DNA of 64,000 bases, taken from contig JBBIUE010000002.1 in NCBI GenBank assembly GCA_037440405.1, positions 89,679 through 153,678 on the forward strand, in the 5' to 3' direction. Below, piece after piece: positions 48,101-57,000 of this stretch. Positions within the stretch are counted from its first letter, which is position 1, and each line of letters opens with the position of its first letter. The notes beneath the pieces were generated by a model. It was given only the letters and a program-made list of their open reading frames with translations, searched no databases and was not told where the DNA came from. Made by a program: the position numbers and the translations under genes. This DNA is from JANMGV01 sp037440405 (lineage in GTDB: Bacteria > Planctomycetota > Planctomycetia > Pirellulales > Pirellulaceae).

Positions 48101-48617
48101 CGGAACAGATTCCGGCTCTCAGCCTTCGTCCCCGCTGAGCTTGCCAACCGATGGCGATTCTCATCGCGTTGTCCGAAGGAACCAATCGAATCCATCGCCA
48201 TCCGTGCTTGCGAGAAACCTTGATCGAACCCAGCTGGAAGATCATATCTCACCGATGGTTCCACCTGCCGGAGATGCGAATGTACCGATCGCTCTTCTTG
48301 TCGATACACACGACAGAACAGATTTAAGCGTGTGGTCATCAGAAGTCATTCGTGTGCGACCATGGTTAGATGGGATGCAGGCTTGGCGTGAAGACGCCGA
48401 TGGATCTCAATTCGCTGATGACATACGTTCGAGGGCAATTTCAACAGGCTCCCACCCGAGTTCGGAGCGCACCGAATCCAACGTGAGCGAACGGACAAAA
48501 CAACTGACCGTGGCGCAGGTGACGCCAGTAGTCAAACGCGTCGATTCCGCTAGACAGTTACAAGCTGTTGATCACGTTTTGGCTCAGATTAGTTGGGGGG
48601 AAATTTCAGACACGTGA
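45117..48617 (+). CDS. Secreted ELAP-repeat protein with LEPR-XLL-like leader
   Basis: 1166 residues. The basic leader ends in VLESRHLLAG (34-43), the planctomycete export motif class LEPR-XLL. Two blocks of ELWxxDGTxxGT (ELAP) repeats of about 48 residues follow: nine units at about 62-472 and nine at about 535-950, each block opening with an ID(I)-GGVGAS-type cap and ending in a shortened unit, so two tandem beta-propellers are likely. They are joined by a linker of GPGV/GTGV pieces (475-522). A Pro/Thr/Asp-rich tail (950-1166) contains short DTGVP/DAGVP/DSGVP repeats. No catalytic site seen; an extracellular adhesion or scaffold role is inferred. Two decayed relatives of its 5' end lie upstream. 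Confidence 0.9.
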   Translation: MKRRYHSTSDSRRLFRHRISRSKSLRTMQCHYEVLESRHLLAGLPTLIDILGGVGASGPSNFTNVNNTVFFTAFDGASGVELWKTDGTATGTVLVKDIRVGSSSSFPDHLVNVNGTLFFRAFEDDHGYEIWKSDGTAAGTVLVRDIRVGSGSSFPRELTNVNGTLFFEADDDVIGGELWKSDGTAAGTVPVKDINPGIDDAILRYLTNVNGTLFFKAYSNATGSEIWKSDGTAGGTVLVKDINNTGSSSSFPAYLTNVNGTLFFSAGDEMNGRELWKSDGTSAGTVLVKDIFVGGFSSSPEYLTNVNGTLFFKANDGISGYELWKSGGTDTGTVRVKDINLGSSRSSPTQLTNVNGTLFFQATDGTSGYELWKSDGTDAGTALVKDIYAGGFRSFPHYLTNVSGTLFFSATDGEKGYELWKSDGTDAGTVLVNDVNAGGSDGAYPRQLTNVNGTLFFQADDGTSGFELWVMDGGNEPTVVSPGVAGPGVVLSPIAGPGVSGAGVAGTGVTGTGVAPPSPPSELALIDIVAGVGASNPQNFTNVNGTIFFSAFRADVGIELFKSDGTTAGTSLVKDIRVGSTGSVPTQFLNVNGKLFFSASDASGGRELWTSDGTSAGTFLVKNINPGTADSSPFHLTNVNGTLLFSALTAAAGRELWKSDGTSAGTVMVKDINPGSGSSNPSQLTNNKGILLFAANDGTSGNELWRSNGKSGGTFLLKDILPGVGSSNPTSLVNSKGIVYFAANDGTNGRELWKTSGTAASTVLVKDIRAGAASSNPTYLTNIRGIVYFRSNDGTNGAELWKSNGSSGGTVLVKDIRPGPLSSDAKYLTNLNGLLVFSANDGTSGTELWRSNGSSGGTVRARDIRTGSDGSYPQQLVNHNSTLYFSADNRTAGRELWRSNGFHAGTALVANIRPGVNSSNPTGMTSAETSLFFAANDGTNGTELWTLGNASSGRRRSRLDVPNRNTPADTGVPNDAGVPRDSGVPTGTGLGGELSGTDSGSQPSSPLSLPTDGDSHRVVRRNQSNPSPSVLARNLDRTQLEDHISPMVPPAGDANVPIALLVDTHDRTDLSVWSSEVIRVRPWLDGMQAWREDADGSQFADDIRSRAISTGSHPSSERTESNVSERTKQLTVAQVTPVVKRVDSARQLQAVDHVLAQISWGEISDT

Positions 48618-48894
48618 TCCAATTCAATTCAGGTTAACTCGTGTTTGCCGGATACGCATTGTTCGATAAGCAGGGGTGCGATCCGTCGATAGCGATGGGT
48701 TCGAATTCATTGCGATTTGATTTTCCCAAAGTCGCTGGCGGAAGGTTTAGAGCAAGAAGTTTCAATTCGATGGCATCCCCCAGCCCGCATAGCAAGATAT
48801 AGCGAAGCGTTATTGCACGCTGAACTCCTGTACGGTGCCATCGCATTTCAGACTTCGATGAACCTCAAAGCATGGAAAGAGAAAAATTGCTTCG

Positions 48895-49715
48895 TCAGCA
48901 GTATTTGTGGGTTGATTTTGGCTCGGGTAAATTCGCAAGTTGATGATACAGTGCGGCTTAGATCGTTTCAAACTCCTTAAAACCGTAGGCTTTTCTCATG
49001 GTCAGTTTCGCCTTGTTGTTGAATCCCTCGACAATGCCGGACGATAGGCCCTTCGATTCAAACCAGTTTAGCAAGAGACCTTCGTGCTTGCGAAGCAGTT
49101 TCGCCATCGCCTGCATCGGCTCGATATCCGTCTGGTTGGCTCGCGCGCTCCACTCGCGCAGGAACTTGCCGGCCCAGGTCGCGGAGCTATAGGTCCAGAA
49201 CCGATGGAAGTCTTCTCGCATTAAGTGAGCTTTGACGCTTCGGAGATTTTGCTTCAGAAGCTCACTCAGTTTTACCGTTTGCTTGCTTGTCAGGTTCTCT
49301 TTCCGCTTCAGTAAGCACCAGCGGGAGTGCTTCAAGACTTCTTCATAACCAGCTTTCTTCAAATCCCGAGATTCTTCCGCACGAATTTTGTCCAAAGCCT
49401 CGCCAAATTTCTTCGAGATGTGAAATCGATCGAGGATATTCAACGCCTGGGAGGCTCGTGCCTTCAGGACTTGGAGGTAAGCCGCCCACATATCCGTACA
49501 CGCAAATTGAATCCCTTGGCGGGTTGTGTCGTCCAAAATATTGAAAAAGCCGTTGAGGCTTTCTTCGGTTCGGTCCTTAGCCATATAGAGCAATCGTTTC
49601 GCTCCGTCATCCAATTGGTAGACCAACGTCAGGTACTTGTGGCCTCGTCGATATTGAATCTCGTCGATCCCAATCGAAGCGATCGAATGAAGATGACGTT
49701 TGACGATCCCATAGT
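48895..49715 (-). pseudogene. ISL3-type transposase, 5'-truncated with late nonsense codon
   Basis: The - strand reads SIGIDEIQYRRGHKYLTLV and VYQLDDGAKRLLY (catalytic Asp region), FACTDMWAAYLQ, ILDRFHISKKF and GLSSGIVEGFNNKAKLTMRKAYGFKEFETI, the catalytic core of ISL3/DDE_Tnp_ISL3. A TAA follows FETI (48958), but beyond it the frame continues AALYHQLANLPEP and ends in a TGA at 48895-48897, exactly like the normal C-terminus, so CAA to TAA is the likely lesion. The N-terminal zinc ribbon and HTH are missing; homology fades near 49715, where a + strand membrane-protein frame begins. Confidence 0.83.
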
Positions 49716-49742
49716 GGCCTTTGGGCGATCCTGGACAGCTTT

Positions 49743-50000
49743 TTGCAATCGGTGAATTGGGCAGCTAGGTGGGGATTCCTGCTGTTGGGAGTCGCTGTGA
49801 TCACCATCGGAGGAATGGGGCTTTGGGAGTCGCAACGTTGGTTGGCGACCTTGGCACTTGCCGGATTGATGGCGGCGGCTCTCGGCATCTTGCTTTTTTA
49901 TCGAACTGCGTTCCCGACCATCGGAGAGCTGGTTTTTTTGTCGCCTGGAATGTTGATCCTTGCTTATTGCTGCTGGCGACTGGTACGGCATCATCAGTAA
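49743..50000 (+). CDS. Small three-helix membrane protein, possibly 5'-truncated
   Basis: From a TTG at 49743 the product has three hydrophobic helices (WGFLLLGVAVITIGGMGLW, WLATLALAGLMAAALGILLFY, IGELVFLSPGMLILAYCCW) and a basic end. The frame is open further left to codons for GLWAILDSFLQSVN, overlapping the broken 5' edge of the ISL3 transposase, so the gene may have been cut by that element. No family recognised and no ribosome site for the TTG. Followed by 336 bp without clear genes. Confidence 0.5.
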   Translation: MQSVNWAARWGFLLLGVAVITIGGMGLWESQRWLATLALAGLMAAALGILLFYRTAFPTIGELVFLSPGMLILAYCCWRLVRHHQ

Positions 50001-50336
50001 CCGTCACTCGCGATGATTTCACTCCCACACAGGCAAAGGAAATCGGAGGAGCAGGCTCTTAAGCAATGCGAGCAGGGTACGCAGTCTTTCAAGCGGAAGC
50101 CTCGCGACGCATCCAACCCATCCAAGTCACATGTGTAACTTCAGAAAAGCGATACCCTGTTCAAGTTTGCAGAATCTGATGTGGAGATGTGCTCAATCGA
50201 CTTTACGAAAGCTGCGCGTTCACATCGCGGATTTCGCGGTCGAAAAGGATTCTCCAATCATGAAAGAGCCACCTAGATCGTACACTTCCATGGATAAGAA
50301 CGGCTACGCTTTATGCGAGTCCGCGTCACGACAGGC
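50001..50336. other. Intergenic region before hisG, no gene recognised
   Basis: About 336 bp. A + strand frame of 69 codons (50131-50340) overlaps the end of hisG by 4 bp and shows no family features. Nothing else seen. Confidence 0.5.
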
Positions 50337-51194
50337 TTAAAGTCGGCAGTTCTTAATGGCCGTCTCCAAAATGGCCGACGCACCAATCTTTTCCAATTGC
50401 TCCATCACTTCGATGATGGAGCTGCGACGGACCATGACCCGAACCGCGCACCATTCGGGATCTTCTAATGCACTGATCGTAGGCGATTTCATCCCCGGAG
50501 TAATCGCCTCTGCGTCCGGAAGCTTCGACCTGGGTACGTTGTACTCCAGCAATGAATAATCCCGGGCTATAACGATGCACTCCAATCGGCGCGCGACAAC
50601 ATCCGCGACGGAAGAATCGCTCAGCTTCGGATTCTGAATGAGGACGGTCTCATAGTTGCCGATATCGCCGAGAACTCGAAGTTTGTTTGCAGCGAGCGTG
50701 CTGCCGGTTTCGACTAGGTCGACGATGGCGTCTGCGACCCCCAACGAGACCATGATCTCAACCGAGCCATGAAGTTCTACCAAGTGCGCGTCGATTCCCA
50801 ACCGCTGCAGGTAAGCTCGAGTCACTTTCGGAAAACTGGTGGCAATTCGCAAACCGTTCAACTGGATCGGAGCAGCCACAGGTGAATCGAGAGGTACGCA
50901 CACGGACAATCGGCACTTGCCGATACCCAGTGGCATGCGAACAGTGACCTTTGCGCTCGATTCTTCGATCAAATCACTGCCGGTCACTCCCAAGTCGAGG
51001 GCCTGTTCTTCGCACAGAACAGGAATGTCGTCCGCTCGCAGGAATGCCAGCTCGACCGGCAGGCCACTTACCTTGGCAAAGAGCGCTCGCTCCTGACGAC
51101 GAAACTGCATCCCGGCTTGCGAGATCAATTCGCAAACTTGATCACTCAGTCGCCCTTTGCTGGGGACTCCAATGCGCAGCAATTTTTGGCTCAA
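50337..51194 (-). CDS. hisG: ATP phosphoribosyltransferase, long form
   Basis: First step of histidine synthesis: ATP plus PRPP to phosphoribosyl-ATP. The 285-residue product has LRIGVPSKGRLSD at the start, GVTGSDLIEE, the GSVEIMVSLGVADAIVDLVETGSTL phosphate-binding region and a C-terminal ACT-like regulatory domain (PTISALEDPEWCAVRVMV, EKIGASAILETAIKNCRL), so it is the long, HisZ-independent form with histidine feedback. Start is TTG at 51194, overlapping the hisE TGA as TTGA (51191-51194), which indicates coupled translation. Confidence 0.96.
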   Translation of the reverse strand: MSQKLLRIGVPSKGRLSDQVCELISQAGMQFRRQERALFAKVSGLPVELAFLRADDIPVLCEEQALDLGVTGSDLIEESSAKVTVRMPLGIGKCRLSVCVPLDSPVAAPIQLNGLRIATSFPKVTRAYLQRLGIDAHLVELHGSVEIMVSLGVADAIVDLVETGSTLAANKLRVLGDIGNYETVLIQNPKLSDSSVADVVARRLECIVIARDYSLLEYNVPRSKLPDAEAITPGMKSPTISALEDPEWCAVRVMVRRSSIIEVMEQLEKIGASAILETAIKNCRL

Positions 51195-51583
51195 TCTGTC
51201 CTCTTTGTCCGATTTCGCTTCTCTTCCAATCCAGAGACACCCTCGCGACGTTCCAGTTCACATCGAAGATCGTCTACGCTTATCCCATGCTTTGCGAGGA
51301 GGACCCAGGTATGAAATACGAGATCGCACGCTTCATGGATTAGGTGTCCCCTCTGTTCCTGTCCCGACTCGCCCGATGCCGTGAACTCGCGCGATGCCTC
51401 GATCAGTTCTTCGCATTCTTCCCGAAGCTTTGCAAAAATCGCGTTGTCCCCGGCACGAAGCAAAGACGTCGTATACGAACCTTCAGGCATGTGAGCAACT
51501 CGATAATGCAGTTGCACCATAAGTCGGTCGAAAACGTCATTTGTTTGACCAGAACCTTCACTCTTGTCTTTCGAGTTCGACAT
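51191..51583 (-). CDS. hisE: Phosphoribosyl-ATP pyrophosphatase
   Basis: Second step of histidine synthesis. The 130-residue product is the stand-alone HisE form: SYTTSLLRAGDNAIFAKLREECEELIEA with the MazG-type acidic helix (E-x-x-E-E), and a second acidic helix HLIHEACDLVFHTWVLL. HisI is not fused and not nearby. Coupled to hisG by a 4-bp overlap. The 20 N-terminal residues before DVFDRL are unlike the family and may be a variable extension. Confidence 0.92.
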   Translation of the reverse strand: MSNSKDKSEGSGQTNDVFDRLMVQLHYRVAHMPEGSYTTSLLRAGDNAIFAKLREECEELIEASREFTASGESGQEQRGHLIHEACDLVFHTWVLLAKHGISVDDLRCELERREGVSGLEEKRNRTKRTD

Positions 51584-51932
51584 TCTTTGTTTGGGCTAGA
51601 TCTGACCAGGACGTGGGTGTTCTCATACCAGTATGCGCGAAGTTAGGGGCAGAAGTATATCAAATTGGTGGATGTTAAGGTGCTGGTCCGCAGGTTCGGT
51701 ATTCTTTGCGCTAGCATGACATGCTGAACTTACGGGACCTCTTCTGCCGCTATTGTCCCTTACTGCAAAATTATTTGCCCGTTTCGAGTCCAGGTCGTTG
51801 AACTTAGCCAGCAATCGCGTTAATCTAGTTCGCTTCAAACTCGGTGAGTCATGCCCAGGTTGCTTCACATTTCAGTTGACGCAACGCAGGTTGTCCTAAG
51901 AAACCATCATCCGCAATTCATTGGGGAATTTC
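51584..51932. other. Divergent promoter region hisE / MFS gene
   Basis: About 349 bp between divergently transcribed genes, so promoters for both must lie here. I could not place -10/-35 elements, and no repeat or structured RNA was recognised. Confidence 0.5.
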
Positions 51933-53564
51933 ATGAGCCAAAAGATTTTAGAAAGTCCTTCAGATCGTCCAATTGCCGACAACGCTATGCGACTGTTGTG
52001 GGCGGGCTTTACCGCGATATTGGCTGCGGGAGTCGGTTTCGCCATTCGTGGGGGCATTCTCGACAACTGGGGACGTGAGTTCGGCTTCAATGCAAGCCAA
52101 CTCGGGGTCATCGGAGGGGCCGGATTCAGTGGCTTTTGCTTTGGGATCATGATCGGTGGCGTGATCGTTGACAAGATCGGCTATGGAAAGCTAGTAGCGG
52201 CCGCGTTCTTGTTGCACGTGCTTTCTGCGGTAGTGACATTCTCTGCCATTGATGGAACGAACCCAGCAACGGCTTACAAACTTCTGTTTCTTGGTACGTT
52301 CATTTTCGCAGTTGCAAACGGCACTCTTGAGGCCGTCGCGAATCCGTTGGTTGCAACATTGTTTCCTCACAATCGAACTCATTACTTAAACATTCTTCAT
52401 GCTAGTTGGCCGGCGGGCATGGTTTTAGGTGGGGTCATTGGATGGGTGCTCGATGATTACTTAGTCATCGATTGGAAAATACAGTTGGCTCTATTCATGC
52501 TTCCGACTGTTGTGTATGGATTCATGTTCTTCGGACAGCAATTTCCTAAAAGTGAAGCATCTTCCCAAGGCTTGTCGTTGGCGGACATGTTCAAGGACAT
52601 TGGAATGCTGGGAGGCTTCGTGGCATGTTTTATGGTCGCCTTATTCTTTAGCGATTTCTTTACTCAATTCCTGGGAAGAGAGAAGGCCGGACTTTCGTCG
52701 GCGATGGGGTATGGCATCGGATTAGCGCTGTTGGTCGTTGTGGGAGTTGTTACCAATTTTTCGATGGGTTCTGTCCTGTTGTTCGTTTTGTTCATTGCCC
52801 ATGCTTTGGTCGGAGCAGTGGAACTCGGAACGGATGGTTGGATTCAAAACATCACTGGAAACATATTGAGCAGCAGCGAAGGCAAAATCCTCTTCGTGTT
52901 CACGTCGATGGTTATGTTCGCACTCCGATTCTGCGCAGACTTCATCGAGAAAAAGTTGGGATTCTCTCCTATTGGAATCCTACTGTCCTGTGCATTGTTC
53001 GCCTGTGCCGGCCTCCTTCTAACCAGTCGTGCAGAAACCTTCGTGTCGGCAATTTTGGCCCTCACGATCTATGGAATCGGCAAAACGTTTTTCTGGCCGA
53101 CCATGCTGGCAGTGGCGAGCGACCGTTTCCCGCGAACGGGTGCCATCGCCATCAGTGTCATGGGTGGAATCGGAATGATGTCGGCTGGTTTGATTGGTTC
53201 GCCTGGCTTGGGATATTTCAAGGACCGTTTTGCAGGTGAAACGCTTCAAAAATCGAGTCCCGAATTGTTCGAACAGTACAAATCCGAGAAGCCAAGCCAG
53301 TTTCTTTTCTTTCCAGAGGCGTTTGGCTTAGATAACAAAAAGCTGGGCGAAATTCCAAAGGACGAGGTAACTGGAAAGCCTTTGAGTGAGGAAGGAAATA
53401 CAGTGCTGAACGCTTCCATCAAAGGCGATCGAAGAACGCTCGTCGTCGACGCGATGATTCCGGCCACGATGGCGGTCATTTACCTGATCCTCATGGTTTA
53501 TTTCAAATCCATCGGGGGATACAAGGCGGTTCGATTAGATGATGTGGGCAGAATCAAGGACTGA
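51933..53564 (+). CDS. Major facilitator superfamily transporter
   Basis: About 543 residues with 12 or more hydrophobic helices. The loop after helix 2 reads GVIVDKIGYGKLV, a variant of the MFS G-x-x-x-D-R/K motif, and the first helix region has GVGFAIRGGILDNWGREF. Between the last two helices lies an unusual hydrophilic stretch (about residues 430-500), after YFKDRFAGETL. It resembles sugar/nucleoside permeases of the MFS often annotated as fucose permease-like in planctomycetes, but the substrate cannot be told. The ATG at 51933 has GGGGA 5-9 bp upstream; a TTG at 51921 is less likely. Confidence 0.88.
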   Translation: MSQKILESPSDRPIADNAMRLLWAGFTAILAAGVGFAIRGGILDNWGREFGFNASQLGVIGGAGFSGFCFGIMIGGVIVDKIGYGKLVAAAFLLHVLSAVVTFSAIDGTNPATAYKLLFLGTFIFAVANGTLEAVANPLVATLFPHNRTHYLNILHASWPAGMVLGGVIGWVLDDYLVIDWKIQLALFMLPTVVYGFMFFGQQFPKSEASSQGLSLADMFKDIGMLGGFVACFMVALFFSDFFTQFLGREKAGLSSAMGYGIGLALLVVVGVVTNFSMGSVLLFVLFIAHALVGAVELGTDGWIQNITGNILSSSEGKILFVFTSMVMFALRFCADFIEKKLGFSPIGILLSCALFACAGLLLTSRAETFVSAILALTIYGIGKTFFWPTMLAVASDRFPRTGAIAISVMGGIGMMSAGLIGSPGLGYFKDRFAGETLQKSSPELFEQYKSEKPSQFLFFPEAFGLDNKKLGEIPKDEVTGKPLSEEGNTVLNASIKGDRRTLVVDAMIPATMAVIYLILMVYFKSIGGYKAVRLDDVGRIKD

Positions 53565-53660
53565 CGCAACTGCCCAATTTTGCCCGGACTGCAATAGGTT
53601 CGAATCCAGGTGATGCAATCTGCTCGCCTGGACTTGCCTTGGATACAATCCTGAATGCTC

Positions 53661-53774
53661 ACGAGCGACAAGAGTCAGTTTGCCTTTGGCAAGGGTTCGG
53701 AGCAGTCACGTATTGCATGAGCCAAAGCCTGGAGTCGTCCCATGCCGACGCTGCGGATTACTTTTGTCGCTCGT
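53661..53774. mobile_element. Short TIR element, copy A (114 bp)
   Basis: Ends are ACGAGCGACAAGAGT (53661-53675) and its near-perfect complement ACTTTTGTCGCTCGT (53760-53774), 14 of 15 paired. The last 32 bp match the end of copy B at 61062-61176 at 30 positions, while the middles differ. No coding capacity. Fits a MITE or REP-type non-autonomous element. Confidence 0.75.
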
Positions 53775-53874
53775 TTCGGAATGGTAAGTCAATGGAATGG
53801 CGATGCGACCTCGAACCACCGATTGAACAAGAATCGGAGCGGCACGAGCCGTTCTTGCTTCATCCAACTCCATC

Positions 53875-53970
53875 GAATACTCTGGCGTGAGCCTCCATGG
53901 AATACTCTGGCGTGAGCCTCCATGGAAAAATCTGTCGGAAGCCTCCATGGAATACTGGGGCGGGAGTTCG
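53875..53970. repeat. 25-bp tandem repeat, about 3.8 copies
   Basis: Units at 53875-53899, 53900-53924 (identical: GAATACTCTGG... ending GCCTCCATG), 53925-53949 (diverged) and a partial fourth from 53950. Each junction makes CCATGG. Noncoding position between convergent gene ends. Confidence 0.88.
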
Positions 53971-54047
53971 CGTTACTTCACTCACGATGTTGATGCAAGC
54001 ACGCTTTGCATCCGGTGGATGGGGCTACGTTTCCAATCCGGTTCGCC

Positions 54048-57000
54048 TTAATCGAGCAGGGAGTGTTGATCCTTCGAGCGATTCTTCTTGCGAGTCGAAG
54101 GAATGCTTTCCGCTGAGCTGGACTCTCCTGAATTCGACTCGATGGAAACGAGACACTCCTTGCTCAGCATAATCAGCGTCAAAGCGACCCTCGCCTTAGA
54201 CAATCCGAATTGCTTGCATAGGACATCCCGGTAGAGTTCCAGCTGAGGCCGATGGTATTCTGTTCGTTCCTCAAGCCAAGCTTCCGGCGACTGGTTCGGA
54301 TCCATGGCATCCGTCTTGTAGTCGAGAATTTCCACACGAGCAATGCGATCCCCTTGATAGCCTAGAACTAATCGGTCGATGGTGCCACGGACCAACGTAC
54401 GTTCCATCACCTCCAACAAAGCTCGTTCGTTGTAAACTTCCAACTTGGTGACCCCAGACTGGATCCACTTTTCATATCGGCTACGTGACAGAGCTGCACG
54501 GATGGTGTCATGGGCGATCCAACGTTCCATGGAATCGAGACAATGCGCCACGGACACGCGAGCTAGGTCTTCCGGCGGGAGTGTGGCAAAGACTCGCTGC
54601 TTCATTGCTTCGCGATCCCATTGGAAGTCCTCCAACCAATCGACCTGTTCGAATAGACAGTGAACAATGGTTCCAACGATCTGTCCAATGGACTGGGCCG
54701 GACTGAGCGCTGCTGCGGCGAGTACTTTCCTCGCTTCATGTTCGGAAGACGGTCGCCGGGTGGGCATCAGCCTTTGACGGCGACTTTCGCTGCCGGGACG
54801 AAGCTGAATCTCGATCGCGCGGTCCGAAAGAGCGTTCGCCACATCCGCCAAGTCGCGCCTCTCCGCAGTTGCCCTCCCGGTCGACGGCCGGATCGAAGCG
54901 GATCGATACCATGTCCGGTCACCGGATTCATAAATGACTGCCAGAGATTGAGCGCAAAATTCACGCTCGGGATCGAGAATGGAGGCCAAGACCGAACTCC
55001 ATGGCCGTTTCGGCTTAACGTGGGGTTCGCCGTACATGTAAAGCGCATTCCTCGCTCTCGTCAGCGCAACGTAAAACAAGCACGTGCTTTCCATGAGTTC
55101 GTGTTCGGCATTCAAGGTATAAGCCTCGCGCCAACTCCCTTCCAGGTAGGGCCAAAGTTCCTTTGACATATATCTCGCGACACCATCGGGTTTCTGAATC
55201 CGGTCCCTGCCTCGAGCCACCAAATTTGCCGTAAATCGTGATTGCGACTGCGTCAGTGTCGGCAGGAAAACCGCATCGAATTCCAGTCCCTTGGATTGGT
55301 GAATCGTCATGACGCGAACCTGCGAAGGTGTCGGAGTCGCAATGCGCTTCTCTTGAATATAGGCAACAAACTCGCCGATCCGGGTCCACCGATTCGAGTC
55401 GAACAAATAGCCTTGCTGGATCAACTGCTCCAATCGCTGCTGGTCGCGTTCGTTGCACAGCGGTGCCATTGCATTCGCATAATAGGAAAGAGTCGGACCA
55501 AAACCTGATCGATCAAGCCGTCGCCGAACCTCCATCGCGAGAGGCCCGAGCGAAGCATTGAGAGCCAAACCGAGCTGATCGGCAAGTCCCGATGATCGAA
55601 CATGAAATTCCGCAACGGAATTCGACGGATGATCCGCAAATGCGAGCAAGCTGAGCAAGACCTCCACGGCTGCGGAATCCGTGAGAGGATTGCCACCTTC
55701 CTGGCTGGCGTCGATTCGTCTTTCTCTGAGCAAGTGAATCATGGAAGCCACGTCTTGATTCCTTCGAACAAGAACGCCGATGGACACCTCCGCCGTGGCT
55801 TGAACAAGCCGCTCGATATCATCGACACACATCGCAAAGATCGAAGTAGACTCGTGTTCCTCGTCGTCACCATCCGCAGTCGCGGTGGAGCCGGACGCTT
55901 GCGGTCCATTCTTGAAAACAACATAGCCCGGGTGATCCTCGGCGGTCTCGTGCTCGAGAAATGAGGCCGTCCAGATATCGATGGCCTGCCGACCATCTCC
56001 AAAATTGTCGTGCCGCTGTAGGTTTTGGAATACGCGATTGACAAACTCGATCACCACAGGCGAACTGCGGCGGCTTTTATGCAATGGACTCTCTTGGACG
56101 CCCGCGATCTGTCGCACCACTTCGTCAAAAATTTCGGCAACACCACCTCGCCAGCCGTAAATTGCTTGCTTCGTATCACCAACACAAAAAAACGAAGTTT
56201 GACGTCGCTCTCGTTCACGCACGATCGCTTCGGCGAACGGCTTGATGATTTTCCACTGTTCGGGAGCGGTATCTTGAAACTCGTCCAAGAGCAGATGATC
56301 GATGCGCGCATCCAGTCGCCAATCCGCGCGATCAATCAGCGCCTTCCCATCGAAGTTGTTGGATTTCGCCGAACTTGAGGGTTCATTCTGAGCAGACTTC
56401 TTTTGTTGAAGGGCTTTCGTTTGAGCGACATCACCCGTGGTTCGCTCAACCCAGTTGGCTAAACGCCACGCGACGTCGGCGAAGGTCAGCACACCCGCTG
56501 CTCGTTTCACTTGCTCATAGCACTTATGGAACTCGTCGAGAATATGATACGTCGCCTGAGTCTGAGCGTCACGGAGAATCATCTCCTCGCGAACGGCCTT
56601 GTCACGAAGAATGACAATATCGTCCGCGATGGCTCGCGAAACCACTTTTTGACCGAACTTGAATTCATTTAGGTTCGAGTTTTTCACGATCGTCTGCTTC
56701 AAGACATCGAGCCATTGCTGTTGCGTGATTCCCTCGGCTACCTTGAGAGCCGCTTTGACGATTCGATCATGGCCATCCTCTTTCGCGAGACTTTCGATCC
56801 TTCCAATGGCTTCCTGAACATCTGCGTCGGACGGACCGCGAGGAATGGTGAGCGTCTTCCACGCTTCGGCATCCGAGTTGAGATAAAAGTTGTATCCATT
56901 TGTCACCGTATCTCGTATCTGGGACTGAATACTTCGGCTCGCTTCACCTTTGAATAACATGCCGAGAAGAGTTCGAATCTTTCCGAGATCGAGCTGATCA

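Larger units (their letters stand above)
53565..54047. other. Intergenic region with inverted-repeat element and tandem repeat
   Basis: About 483 bp between convergent gene ends. It holds the 114-bp inverted-repeat element (53661-53774) and the 25-bp tandem repeat (53875-53970), listed separately; no gene is supported. Confidence 0.7.

Noticed and set aside
50131..50340. 69-codon + strand frame next to hisG
   Set aside because: Protein-like features are absent and it overlaps hisG; probably chance.
53639..53890. 83-codon frame across the inverted-repeat element and tandem repeat
   Set aside because: It is made of repeat DNA and the translated sequence has no coding character.
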